A stretch of 64,000 bases of DNA from Marinicella pacifica. GTDB taxonomy: Bacteria > Pseudomonadota > Gammaproteobacteria > Xanthomonadales > Marinicellaceae. The notes under the pieces are model-generated. The model was not told where the DNA came from. It was given only the letters and a program-made list of their open reading frames with translations, and searched no databases. The translations under genes and the position numbers were made by a program. This document shows positions 55,542 to 64,000 of the stretch, piece by piece. How positions within the stretch are numbered: the stretch's first letter is position 1; each line of letters begins with the position of its first letter. The stretch is taken from positions 248,001-312,000 of the forward strand of contig NZ_BMEO01000001.1 of assembly GCF_014636635.1 (NCBI RefSeq), written 5' to 3'.

Positions 55542-55723
55542 GCGGTGTGGGTGGTTGTTGTGTCATGTCTAAATTTTAGCATCGACGTTAACAACGACGC
55601 AATCATTCCGTTCAACCCATTTAAACACTTGAGGCATTAAGAATTAAGTATGAATTCAGACTCTGCTCAGGATTGCTTAGTGGCGATTGTTTATGCTGAA
55701 TTTATTTAATCAGAGAGTAAATA

Positions 55724-57796
55724 ATGCGTATTATTTTAGGCTTAATTTGTTTAATCAGTTTGCCGGCCGGAGCGGCCACCATTGTCGTCAATACCGATGA
55801 TTTGACGGTGGTTGCCGATGATGGTTTATGTACTTTAACCGAAGCAGTGGATGCCGCCAATCTTAATGTGGCCAGTGGTTTATCCGCCGGTGAATGCATG
55901 GCTGGCGACCCTTATCCGGCGGTGGATGACATCACCTTTGATTTAGGACTTTTTCCGGGCTATTTTTTCCCCTTTGCACCTTTTGAATTGAATGAGCCAG
56001 TGCGTGTTATTGGCCCGGGGGCTGACATCATGTCGCTGTCGAGTATCGCCAACACACGGGTATTTGTTGTTCAGAATATGCAAACCAATGCCACATTCGA
56101 AATCAGTGGCATGACTTTTGAGTTTAATCATTTGCGTGAAAATTTTTCACAATACGGTGGCGCTTTGCTGGTGTCTTTATCCGCAGGCAGCGAACTGTTG
56201 CTGGATCATTTGAACTTTTATCAGAATTCATCTGAAGTTGGCGGTGGCGCCATTGGAATTTATGGCGGCAATGATAATTTAATCACCATCAGAAACAGTA
56301 CATTTGAAGCCAATAACACCACCAACTATAACACCACAACACCCGTTGGCGGCGGTGCCATATTTATTGGCGCCAACCAAAACGTGGTGATTGAAAATTC
56401 AAGTTTTTATGACAATTTTAATGCCCATTCACCCTTAACCCAACCACAAAGTGATGCCGCCGGCGGTGCCATTTTAGTGCGTTCTAATCAAACAGTGCCG
56501 ACCACGGTCAGCATTGAACGCAGCACTTTCTCTAATAACCACACCACCGGTGTCGGCGGTGCGATTGCGTTAGGTGGCCCGGGTTATCCGTCAGAGTGGA
56601 CACAACTGACGTTAAAACACAGCACGCTCACTTTAAATCAGGCCGACAGTAATGACGATCAAACCGGCACACTGGGTAGTGGCGGTGGCCTGTGGTCATC
56701 ATCGGCAAATTCCACCAACATTTTCAACAGCATCATTGCCTTAAACACGGATTTATCACAGATGCCGGATAATGATTTAAATGCCCCTATGAATACTTTT
56801 GGCTATAACTTAATTGGCAACAATTCCGGTGCTGCAGGCACGTTTCCGGCCGGCCAACCCAATCCAAATAATGACTGGGTGGGTGTGCCTTTTGCAGAAC
56901 TGGATCCTATGTTAGAGCCTCTGGCAGATAATGGCGGCCCCACCTTAAGCCATCTACCGGAGCCCAACAGCATCGTGCTTGATCAGGGCAAATGCAACAG
57001 CCAAACCATGGATCAAAGACATTTTCACAATCCATCAACAAACTTCAGAACCTATGACATACCGAGTATCAATAATGCCCTCAACGGCTGTGATATCGGC
57101 GCGGTTGAGCTCAGTACAGACAGCAGCAATCCAATACCGGTGACGGTCGATGACAGCTATAACCTTCTGGAAGACGTCATATTTACAGTGTCCGAACTGA
57201 ACGGCCTGTTAGCGAATGACACAGATAATGATACTTTAATCATCAGTGATTCGGGTTCAGTTAATGTGACCGGCGGTGATGTTGATGGATTGCTTGAATT
57301 GTCCGCTAACGGTGCTTTTCAATTCACCGGCATCGAAGCGGATGCCAACGGTCAAACGACCTTTACCTACTGGGCTACTGACGGCTTTAATGCCGACCAG
57401 GCCACCGTCACACTGGATATTCTCCCGGTTAATGATCCACCGGGTTTTCAAGCACTCAGTACAAACCTGGTCAGCCAGACCGGCGTGCCCCATGTGATTA
57501 CCGGCTGGGCAACACATATCAGTCCCGGGCCGGTTAACGAATCCGGTCAGACACTGAACTTCATTGTCAGTGTGGTCAATGGTCCGACCGGCTTTTTCAA
57601 TCAAATTCCCACAATCAATGCCAACAACGGCAACCTGACCCTGGATCTGCAAGCCAATGCCACAGGAACCGCTGAACTCAGTGTTATTTTACAAGACAGT
57701 GGTGGTACTCAAAATGGTGGTCAGAATCAATCGGCACCAGTCACCCTGTGGATTCAGGCCGATGATGTTATATTCCGTGATGGTTTTGAGCCGTAA
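55724..57796 (+). CDS. Secreted CSLREA / right-handed beta-helix protein with cadherin-like domain and GFE tail
   Basis: A 690-aa secreted protein with a signal peptide (cleavage near GAA, residue 18). A CSLREA-type N-terminus follows (VADDGLCTLTEAVDAANLN), then a parallel beta-helix of about 100-330 (repeated GGAI/GGGAIFIG turns and NSTF/NSSF strands). Next come a choice-of-anchor-type section (GYNLIGNNSG, LADNGGPTLSHLP) and cadherin/VCBS-like beta domains (about 475-670: LEDVIFTVSELNGLLANDTD). It ends DDVIFRDGFEP. Likely an adhesin or extracellular matrix protein. It is divergent from the membrane regulator and convergent with the propeller gene. Confidence 0.8.
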   Translation: MRIILGLICLISLPAGAATIVVNTDDLTVVADDGLCTLTEAVDAANLNVASGLSAGECMAGDPYPAVDDITFDLGLFPGYFFPFAPFELNEPVRVIGPGADIMSLSSIANTRVFVVQNMQTNATFEISGMTFEFNHLRENFSQYGGALLVSLSAGSELLLDHLNFYQNSSEVGGGAIGIYGGNDNLITIRNSTFEANNTTNYNTTTPVGGGAIFIGANQNVVIENSSFYDNFNAHSPLTQPQSDAAGGAILVRSNQTVPTTVSIERSTFSNNHTTGVGGAIALGGPGYPSEWTQLTLKHSTLTLNQADSNDDQTGTLGSGGGLWSSSANSTNIFNSIIALNTDLSQMPDNDLNAPMNTFGYNLIGNNSGAAGTFPAGQPNPNNDWVGVPFAELDPMLEPLADNGGPTLSHLPEPNSIVLDQGKCNSQTMDQRHFHNPSTNFRTYDIPSINNALNGCDIGAVELSTDSSNPIPVTVDDSYNLLEDVIFTVSELNGLLANDTDNDTLIISDSGSVNVTGGDVDGLLELSANGAFQFTGIEADANGQTTFTYWATDGFNADQATVTLDILPVNDPPGFQALSTNLVSQTGVPHVITGWATHISPGPVNESGQTLNFIVSVVNGPTGFFNQIPTINANNGNLTLDLQANATGTAELSVILQDSGGTQNGGQNQSAPVTLWIQADDVIFRDGFEP

Positions 57797-57826
57797 GGCG
57801 GGTATCGATCTGAACATAAAGGAATT

Positions 57827-57855
57827 TCGGACAGTGGATGCCATCCACTGTCCGA
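57827..57855. terminator. Perfect 14-bp palindrome between convergent genes
   Basis: TCGGACAGTGGATG and its exact complement CATCCACTGTCCGA flank a single base. The palindrome lies 30 bases after one stop and 35 before the other. It is the only candidate for transcription termination between the two convergent genes, although only short T runs flank it. Confidence 0.5.
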
Positions 57856-57889
57856 TTTTAAACACACGCTTGGCGCGGATTGCTAAAAG

Positions 57890-60679
57890 TTAATTATCAA
57901 ACCCATCGATAAATATAATGTCATTGGGGTCAACAAAATAAGCAGTCAGGGTTTTGGCGCGATCCATGGTGACTTGACAGGGGTTTGTGTCATCCTGACA
58001 GTGGCCAAAATCCATCTGCCAGCCTGTAAAAGTGGCACCGGTTGATGCGTTTGCCACCAGTGTGAGTTCCGTGCCCAAAGAAAAGTCATAATGACAGTCG
58101 CTGCTGCAATTGATGCCTGAGGTGCCGGACACTGTCCCTGCGCCCACGACCTGAATATGCAAATCCAAATCCGGACCGCCTTGCTGATACAAATACATAT
58201 CCAGATGCCCGGGATGATTGTCCACCCCTGAAAAATTGGGGCCGTAAGCACTGAAAGTGACGCCGATTAACGGTGGATTAAGGGCTTCATCTTCGACCAC
58301 AGTCACCAAGTTATTCACCGAATCATCCGTGTGGTCGCCTTGCGGGGTGACACTGATGATTTTCGGGGTTTGGGTAACTATGTCAAACAGCACCGCATCT
58401 TCTCGAAAATCATCATCGCCTGCAAAATCCACGCCAACATAGGTTTCATCCTCATAAACATAGCTGATATACCGACCGCTTTCTGAAACACTCGGCAGCA
58501 TGGAATAGTTTTGTCCATAAAGCGGCAGTCCAGATTCATTTTTACTGGCCAGATGCAGCAATGTGTTAACCCGATCATAGTACAAAATCTGACCGGTGCC
58601 GGCCTGGCTGTAATCATCTGATGTTAAATTATCGGCCTGGGTAGAAAACACAATGGTGGAAGCATCTTCTGAAATACGTGGATAATCAGACCGTTCATTG
58701 GCCTCAACACCAGCCGGTGTTTGACTGACACGTGTGATGGTGCCCGATGGCACTTTTTTCATAAAAATATCTGGACGGTTATTGGTGTCAGCGGGTACCA
58801 GATTATCTGCTTCTGACTCAAAAACCACCCAGGTATTATTACCTTGACCGCCAATATCCGGAAACTCACCACCGGCCGCCATACCATCCAGTCCCTCGCT
58901 GATTAGACTGATGACTTGAGAAACGGGGTCATATAAATAGACATCATATTCGCCGTTACTGTCATTGGCGGCAATGTCTTTGCTGGTATAGAAAACCACC
59001 ACACCGTCATTATTAACACGACCCGAATACCCTTCATCAATTTGTGTAAACACATCGTTTAATCGATCATAGAGAAATATATGGTTACTGCCCAAATCAA
59101 TCAGCCCACCGGGTTGAAAGTAATCTGAGTTCACGACCACATAACGACCGTTTGCGGATATATCCGAAGCACTGGATTTTAGGGCCACTAAATGGTGACT
59201 GTTATCACTGCGATCCAGGCGATATAAATGTGAAGTGTTGGGTTCAACCGAATCTGCCGTTAAATTATACGATTTTGTGTGATATAAGACCGTTTGCTGA
59301 TCACTGCTGAGATAGCCACCATAGACAGCTTCGATGATGGTATGTGGATTAAAGGCAGGTTCTGTTAATTTTTTAAATTGCTGCTGCGCAAATCGATAGG
59401 CAAATACTTCGGGATGTAAGATCGAAACCGGTTCATTGCTTAAATCTGAGGCAGTGGACACAAACGCCAAACGACTGCCATCCAGAGACAAACTGGGCTG
59501 GGTGCTGGATGCATTGGCCGTTTCATTGCTGTTATTCACTGTGACCACCGTTAACTGACCACTTGCCGTGTCATAAGAAAACAAATCACCGGTCTCGTTA
59601 TTGTCATTGTTGACCAATTCAGAAGAATAACTGCTGAACACGATGCGGGAACCGTCACCGCTGATAACCGGCACCGGTGAAGCATCACTGACTTCGTTTC
59701 CGGCTGGCGTTAGGTTAATACGCTGAATATTTGTGCCGTCATAATAAAATAAATCCGACAGGCCATTGGTGTCGTTCACGACAATGTCTGACTGTGACGT
59801 TTTAAAGGCCACCGTACCAATATTACTCACAGAACCCGACGGTGAAAAGTCATCAAAGGCCGAGGAATCACCGCTGGGTGTGACATTAACGAGTTGGGTG
59901 GTGCCTGTGTTCATATCCCGCAGGAACAAATTATCTCTTGAATTATTGATAACATCGGCCGTTAAGTTATGGGCTTCACTACTCATCAGAATATACCGGC
60001 CATTCGGCGAAACAGAGGCTAAACTGCTGGTATCATCCGCGGCACTCAAGCCGTCTTCAGAGACACTGATCAGTTCATAGGTGTCTGTGAGTAAATCCTT
60101 GCGATAAACCTGCGCTCTGGAGGCGCTGAAGTTCGGGTCAATGTCATCATAAGTACCAAAGGTGATGTATCGGGCATCATCGGTTAAGTGCACCCCACCG
60201 GTCGCTTCGAAGTAGTCACCCGCGCCATAGACACTGAGGTTGGTGACCTGGCCGGTGACCATATCTTTGAGGTATAAATACTCATCATTCCACAGCCCAC
60301 TGCCATTGGGTAAAGCGGCACTGCCGCTTGCAAAAACAATAAAGCGACCATCTGAAGTGGGCGCACTGAATGCACTGCCGATAAAATTTATTTGTGCGCC
60401 GCTTTGAGTACTGGTGACCAGTTTAATTTCACCGGTCACCAGATCTTTTAAAAAAATATCGCGCTCATTGTTGGTGTCATCAGGTATTAAGTTTGTGGCA
60501 TAAGAAGAAAAACTAACATACCTGCCATTGGTGGATATTTTGGGCGAGCTGCTGTAATGATTAATGACAGGACCAATATCAGCATCCGGCTGCGCCAACC
60601 AATGGAGCGCTTGTCCCTGTGCTGATAAACTCACCATTAAAGCCATTAAAATAAAACCGCTTAATCTCATCTTTTTCAT
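57890..60679 (-). CDS. Secreted WD40/TolB-like beta-propeller protein with InlB-type repeat and GFD tail
   Basis: A 929-aa exported protein with a signal peptide (to about residue 23). There are many repeats of the propeller pattern S-x-x-G-R-Y-I/V-x-F-x-S, followed by a D-I-F-x-x-D or D-L-F strand (for example SPNGRYILMSSEAHNLTADV and SLDGSRLAFVSTASDLSN), spread over about 40-810. A cysteine-containing divergent InlB B-repeat-like domain lies at about 850-915 (SSDCHYDF, TFTGWQMDFGHC). The protein ends DPNDIIFIDGFDN. Function is unknown; the architecture suggests surface or matrix display. Confidence 0.8.
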   Translation of the reverse strand: MKKMRLSGFILMALMVSLSAQGQALHWLAQPDADIGPVINHYSSSPKISTNGRYVSFSSYATNLIPDDTNNERDIFLKDLVTGEIKLVTSTQSGAQINFIGSAFSAPTSDGRFIVFASGSAALPNGSGLWNDEYLYLKDMVTGQVTNLSVYGAGDYFEATGGVHLTDDARYITFGTYDDIDPNFSASRAQVYRKDLLTDTYELISVSEDGLSAADDTSSLASVSPNGRYILMSSEAHNLTADVINNSRDNLFLRDMNTGTTQLVNVTPSGDSSAFDDFSPSGSVSNIGTVAFKTSQSDIVVNDTNGLSDLFYYDGTNIQRINLTPAGNEVSDASPVPVISGDGSRIVFSSYSSELVNNDNNETGDLFSYDTASGQLTVVTVNNSNETANASSTQPSLSLDGSRLAFVSTASDLSNEPVSILHPEVFAYRFAQQQFKKLTEPAFNPHTIIEAVYGGYLSSDQQTVLYHTKSYNLTADSVEPNTSHLYRLDRSDNSHHLVALKSSASDISANGRYVVVNSDYFQPGGLIDLGSNHIFLYDRLNDVFTQIDEGYSGRVNNDGVVVFYTSKDIAANDSNGEYDVYLYDPVSQVISLISEGLDGMAAGGEFPDIGGQGNNTWVVFESEADNLVPADTNNRPDIFMKKVPSGTITRVSQTPAGVEANERSDYPRISEDASTIVFSTQADNLTSDDYSQAGTGQILYYDRVNTLLHLASKNESGLPLYGQNYSMLPSVSESGRYISYVYEDETYVGVDFAGDDDFREDAVLFDIVTQTPKIISVTPQGDHTDDSVNNLVTVVEDEALNPPLIGVTFSAYGPNFSGVDNHPGHLDMYLYQQGGPDLDLHIQVVGAGTVSGTSGINCSSDCHYDFSLGTELTLVANASTGATFTGWQMDFGHCQDDTNPCQVTMDRAKTLTAYFVDPNDIIFIDGFDN

Positions 60680-60803
60680 AGTTTAAATTTCCAATAGTAC
60701 GAACCATTAATCATACGTTTTAAGTATCCTTGAATAATGAAGCCATGCTGAATTCATGCTTAATTATTAATTATTTCAAGAAATTGCCATTGGGAAGGAT
60801 CTG

Positions 60804-62267
60804 TTATTCAAACCCATTGATAAAAATAACATCGGACTCAAAAGCACCGCGATCCACGGCTGTACCAATGATTCGGTCATTGCCAATAATGTCATAAACT
60901 AGTCCCGCCGCAATGGCTTGTGCATCACTGCCACTGTTAACGGCGGGGCTGTCTGATTCTAAGCCAATAACGGTTAACAGCTGACTTATTTTAAGTCGTG
61001 GATTAATGGGTTCTGCTATAGTGCCAACCAGATTGCCATTGTCATGATCGATGACGCCAAACAAGCTGCCGTTATTAAGCCCGATTAAGTTATAACTGCT
61101 GGCCTCGTTCAAATCTGCAGAAATATCATCATCATCCGTACCTGCCTCACGATTATCTGCAACAATGTTGTTATGCAACAATAAATTATTATCAATACCC
61201 GAGTAAATGCCACCTCCGGCTGTTTGTGCTCCGCGTAAGACTAAATCTAATCCGGCATCATTTTTGGCTATGGTTGAATTAACCATTACAATGGAGTCCA
61301 TATCTTGGCTGTTGGTATATAGAGCGCCACCACTCTTTAAAGCCTTGTTTTTATAAAATATGCTGTTGCTTATGGTGGCATTGCCTTGAGTTAATACATA
61401 CAAAGCACCTCCGTTGTTATCAGCGTCGTTATGATTTAGCTCTGTGTTTTTAATCACGATTGACTGATCGGTATAAATGGCGCCTCCATGAGCATCTGCA
61501 TAGTTATGACTTAAATAGCTGTTTTCAATGGTTACAGTTTGTGCGCCTGAATCAATAAAAATGGCACCGCCCAACCCTAAACTTGATGTCCCGGGGTTGT
61601 TATCACTGGCGTCGTTGAAACGAAATTTACTGTTTTCTATCAAGGCATCCAATGCACCTGACTGAAAAGCGATGGCCCCGCCATTGACCGCTTTATTAAA
61701 TGAAAATGAGCTGTTTTTAATTTCTAATTGACCATTGTCATCCACCACCACGGCACCGCCACGTCCGGCGCTGTTTAAAGGTGTTTCGCCATCAGATAAC
61801 GTTAAATCATAAAGCCTGAGTCTGCCACCATCATTTACCTGGAAGTGGCGCAGACCCAAAGCCTCAATGGTAATGTCAGCCTCGGGTGCACCCGGTAGTG
61901 TGCCCTGAATCGTTATGGTACTGTCAATTCCCAATGCAGAAGGGCTACTCTGGGTTTGATAGTTAAACTGATCGCCAATCAAACCTAAAATAATGGTTGT
62001 GTTTAACCCTGGATTGACTGTCGTAATGTTCTCATCAAAACGAATCAGATCATGGCCAGGAAAATTCACTTCATCATTCGCCTGTTCGACCGCAGAGCGC
62101 AAAGTCTGAATGGTATAAACGTCCGGACTGATTTCAGCAATGACAGTGCCACCGCTGAGATCCAAATCAGTTTGCACCACAAACTCGGCGGCATGTGGTG
62201 AATTTATCAGCATTAAGATAAATATCGCACTGATAAGCAACTTATGTTTTACTGTTATTTGATTCAT
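60804..62267 (-). CDS. Secreted right-handed beta-helix protein with GFE tail
   Basis: A 487-aa exported protein (signal peptide ending about residue 27, SPHAAEF). The N-terminus has a TLRSAVEQANDE segment resembling the CSLREA region without its cysteine. A parallel beta-helix of about 130-370 follows, with GGAIFID, GGAIYTDQS and GGALYVL turns. A choice-of-anchor-like section comes next, and the extreme C-terminus is SDVIFINGFE. It lies 124 bp upstream of the propeller gene on the same strand. Both probably share a localisation route with the M36 peptidase. Confidence 0.8.
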   Translation of the reverse strand: MNQITVKHKLLISAIFILMLINSPHAAEFVVQTDLDLSGGTVIAEISPDVYTIQTLRSAVEQANDEVNFPGHDLIRFDENITTVNPGLNTTIILGLIGDQFNYQTQSSPSALGIDSTITIQGTLPGAPEADITIEALGLRHFQVNDGGRLRLYDLTLSDGETPLNSAGRGGAVVVDDNGQLEIKNSSFSFNKAVNGGAIAFQSGALDALIENSKFRFNDASDNNPGTSSLGLGGAIFIDSGAQTVTIENSYLSHNYADAHGGAIYTDQSIVIKNTELNHNDADNNGGALYVLTQGNATISNSIFYKNKALKSGGALYTNSQDMDSIVMVNSTIAKNDAGLDLVLRGAQTAGGGIYSGIDNNLLLHNNIVADNREAGTDDDDISADLNEASSYNLIGLNNGSLFGVIDHDNGNLVGTIAEPINPRLKISQLLTVIGLESDSPAVNSGSDAQAIAAGLVYDIIGNDRIIGTAVDRGAFESDVIFINGFE

Positions 62268-62650
62268 TGTTTTTTCCGTTAAATTTTTAATTTTTTTGTT
62301 TTACTGAAATTTGACCTTATAAATTCAATTCCAAATGATTGCGGATAAAATTATTAAAGCCAATCAAGCGATTACTCCCCGTCCTCTAAAGTCATTAGCA
62401 TTTAAAGAACATGGTTCATATTAAATGAGATTAACTGCAATATTTTGTGAGCACTCAATAATTAACAATGAATTAATCATGAATTCATAATTGACCCAGA
62501 ATTTCATGTTTTTTTCAGGTATAAAAAAAGCCGCTGAATAAAAGCGGCTTTAAAAGGGTTTAATTAAGATGTTTTTAAAACAGACCCGTCGTAACGCATA
62601 AAATCAATGGCAAATGATAGGTAATCATAGGATGTGTGACAACATGATGC
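62268..62650. other. Intergenic region before the beta-helix gene, with a terminator
   Basis: No gene is visible. The part next to 62267 is AT-rich and should hold the promoter of the beta-helix gene. A terminator for the toxin gene lies at 62523-62553. Confidence 0.5.
62523..62553 (-). terminator. Terminator downstream of the toxin gene
   Basis: AAAGCCGCT pairs with AGCGGCTTT around a 7-nt loop, with a run of T on the minus-strand 3' side. Confidence 0.7.
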
Positions 62651-62957
62651 TTATTCCAATCGTTTTGATAAATGTCTAATGATATCTCGTTGCTCATGAA
62701 CAACTGCAATAATGATTGGTGTTTTGGTTTTATAAATGTAAAAAATAAAATGGTATCGGTATTTAGTCACGAAAACATCTGACATTCGATTGGAGAATGA
62801 TGTTTTAATGACTTCTTGATTGGCAATGGCTTTGAATTTATCTTTTAATCCATTTCGATATTCATGAAATATTTTTTTCACCCCAATTGGAAAGCGTATA
62901 TTCAGCAATTTCAATTAAATCGTGTTTAGCCTCTTTTGATATCAAATACTGACTCAA
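62651..62957 (-). pseudogene. ParE/RelE-type toxin gene with a +1 frameshift in an A7 run
   Basis: The reading frame starts at a TTG (62957), 3 bases after the antitoxin stop. It encodes SQYLISKEAKHDLIEIAEYT and then LSNWGEK before hitting a stop at 62863-62865. The rest of the toxin (YRNGLKDKFKAIANQ to the C-terminal HEQRDIIRHL) continues in the neighbouring frame to 62651. Removing one A from the A7 tract (62872-62878) restores the usual spacing from W-G-E to Tyr. The toxin is therefore inactivated, or made only by slippage, or the extra base is an assembly error. ParE toxins poison DNA gyrase; RelE ones cleave mRNA. Confidence 0.8.
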
Positions 62958-62960
62958 AAC

Positions 62961-63200
62961 TCAGCCTTGCTTTAAAACATCATTAAAAATAGAATCCACA
63001 GAATCAGAAGTCAGTTCTCCTTTTCGTGCAGATTCTATTCTTGGTCTTAAAAAAGCCTCAAGCTTTTGCAGGGCTTCTTGCTCAGACAAGGCTGGCAATG
63101 TTCTTTTTAAAACGTAGTCTTTGATGGTTTCACCCTGTAAAGCCGCAGCCACTTTTAGAAGCTGATGCTGTTCAGGGGTTATTTCAATTGATAATCGCAT
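62961..63200 (-). CDS. Antitoxin of a ParDE-like pair
   Basis: A 79-aa protein with an N-terminal strand and ribbon-helix-helix-like part (MRLSIEITPEQHQLLKVAAA, then ETIKDYVLKRTLP). An acidic, toxin-binding C-terminus follows (about 40-79). The family resembles DUF1778/ParD-type antitoxins. The toxin gene follows 3 bp downstream but is frameshifted. Confidence 0.75.
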   Translation of the reverse strand: MRLSIEITPEQHQLLKVAAALQGETIKDYVLKRTLPALSEQEALQKLEAFLRPRIESARKGELTSDSVDSIFNDVLKQG

Positions 63201-63314
63201 GACTGAAATAAATTTATCTTAATAAAACTAAATTATACCTAATTCACAGCAGCTGTACAAATGTCACATTTGTTGTCGAGTTAAAAGACAACTCAAATCT
63301 TAAGAGACTCAACC

Positions 63315-63343
63315 AAAAAAGCCGTTAATCAATAACGGCTTTA
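63315..63343 (-). terminator. Terminator downstream of acnD
   Basis: AAAGCCGTTA pairs with TAACGGCTTT around a 5-nt loop, with a T run on the minus-strand 3' side. It ends the acnD transcript, so prpF no longer shares it. Confidence 0.75.
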
Positions 63344-63367
63344 ATCTGGGAAACTTAGTTAATTTTG

Positions 63368-64000
63368 CTAAACGGTTAGTTCATCACGCATAAAATCATT
63401 GGCAAAGCGCTGTAAGATGCCGCCTTCGTTATACGTAACAACTTCATCGGCGGTGTCTAATCGGCAAATAACCGGGATTTCGACTTGCTCGCCATTTTTA
63501 CGGTGCATTATGACCGTCATTTCAGCGCCTGATTCAATATCACCTTTAACGTCGTAAGTTTCACTGCCGTCGATATCGTAGGTTTTGCGTGACTCTCCAT
63601 CAATAAATTGTAACGGTAAAACACCCATACCAATCAGGTTGGTGCGGTGAATCCGCTCAAAGCCTTCGGCGACAATGACTTCGACTCCGGCCAGGCGTAC
63701 ACCTTTGGCGGCCCAGTCACGGGAAGAGCCCTGACCATAGTCTTTACCGGCAATAATAATGAGGGGCTGTTTGCGTTCCATGTAGGTTTCAATGGTTTCC
63801 CACATGCGCATTTCTTGACCTTCGGGTTCTAACCGCGCCAGTGAACCTTGTTTAATCTCGCCCTGTTCGTCTCGCACCATTTCATTCAATAATTTGGGAT
63901 TGGCAAAGGTGGCACGTTGCGCTGTTAAATGATCACCGCGGTGGGTGGCATAGGAATTAAAGTCTTCCTCAGGGAGACCCATTTTATGCAAATACTCACC
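63368..64000 (-). CDS. acnD: 2-methylisocitrate dehydratase AcnD, C-terminal part (cut by window edge)
   Basis: This is the 3' part (about 210 codons) of an Fe/S aconitase-family gene that continues beyond the window. IIAGKDYGQGSSRDWAAKGV, AEGFERIHRTNLIGMGVLPL and THRGDHLTAQRATFAN are the swivel-domain blocks. The wording of these (YGQGSSRDW, AEGFERIHRTNL) and the presence of prpF in the window favour AcnD over AcnA. Both act in propionate breakdown. Confidence 0.82.
   Translation of the reverse strand, partial: GEYLHKMGLPEEDFNSYATHRGDHLTAQRATFANPKLLNEMVRDEQGEIKQGSLARLEPEGQEMRMWETIETYMERKQPLIIIAGKDYGQGSSRDWAAKGVRLAGVEVIVAEGFERIHRTNLIGMGVLPLQFIDGESRKTYDIDGSETYDVKGDIESGAEMTVIMHRKNGEQVEIPVICRLDTADEVVTYNEGGILQRFANDFMRDELTV

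Noticed and set aside
63368-64000. Aconitase A (AcnA) instead of AcnD
   Set aside because: The swivel-domain wording and the presence of prpF point to the methylcitrate dehydratase; only the full gene would settle it.
1-64000. CRISPR array, prophage, insertion sequence or integrase
   Set aside because: No regularly spaced direct repeats, transposase or phage structural genes were found in the window.

Overview
The window comes from a gammaproteobacterial chromosome of moderate GC. The evidence is the order of the conserved blocks (rlmE-ftsH-folP-glmM, rplU-rpmA-obg, yhbY divergent from rlmE) and the presence of slyX, aidB, uup and an acrAB-type pump. Several secreted proteins carry a shared C-terminal tail of the form (N/D/S)-D-(V/L/I)-I-F-x-(D/N)-G-F-(D/E). 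I associate such tails with Marinicella- or Xanthomonadales-like marine gammaproteobacteria, but that placement is inference.

Layout. 1-6 kb: an RND efflux pump (acrB, acrA) divergent from its TetR repressor, with a readable operator-promoter, then a YhhN membrane protein. 6-12.7 kb: a four-gene minus-strand operon of a TonB receptor, a periplasmic CobN-like chelatase, an ExbB/TolQ-like channel and a DUF2149 protein, preceded by a Fur-like box. It resembles the Hmu haem-iron systems of Bacteroidetes. 12.8-15.1 kb: an M36 metallopeptidase. 15.2-18.9 kb: tyrosine/homogentisate catabolism (hpd, hmgA, a fumarylacetoacetase) with a divergent MarR regulator. 18.9-27.6 kb: uup, a Ser/Thr kinase fused to an FGE-like domain, a threonine dehydratase-like enzyme, a DUF938 methyltransferase, slyX, aidB and phnA.

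27.6-29.8 kb is a plastic stretch: a possible dispersed repeat, a degenerate M23 protein, a BrnT-like toxin-antitoxin pair, an HdeD-family gene remnant and an orphan antitoxin-like ORF. 29.8-41.6 kb is mostly core: queA, a PCuAC copper chaperone, glmM, folP, ftsH, rlmE, yhbY, an Mth938 protein, an alternative L36 (rpmJ), a 2OG-Fe oxygenase, a probable structured RNA, a GcvA-like LysR regulator, obg, rpmA, rplU and an FHA protein. 41.8-49.4 kb holds membrane proteins and glycosyltransferases (two GT4, one GT2 with a DUF2304 partner) plus an M49-related lipoprotein peptidase. 49.5-51.7 kb is an ECF sigma / anti-sigma / PDZ-protein unit, followed by tRNA-Val(GAC) and palindromic repeats.

52 kb to the end: prpF and the 3' part of acnD, which normally sit side by side in the methylcitrate pathway, are separated by about 10 kb. 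That interval holds a membrane-bound winged-helix/TPR regulator, three large secreted proteins (two beta-helix, one beta-propeller) and a ParDE-like toxin-antitoxin pair whose toxin is frameshifted in an A7 run. The three secreted proteins and the M36 peptidase share the C-terminal tail, the most interesting candidate for an undescribed sorting or processing signal here. The second is a run of three perfect stem-loops plus an intrinsic terminator at 37.77-37.89 kb, which looks like a small RNA with an exposed CCUCCC loop.
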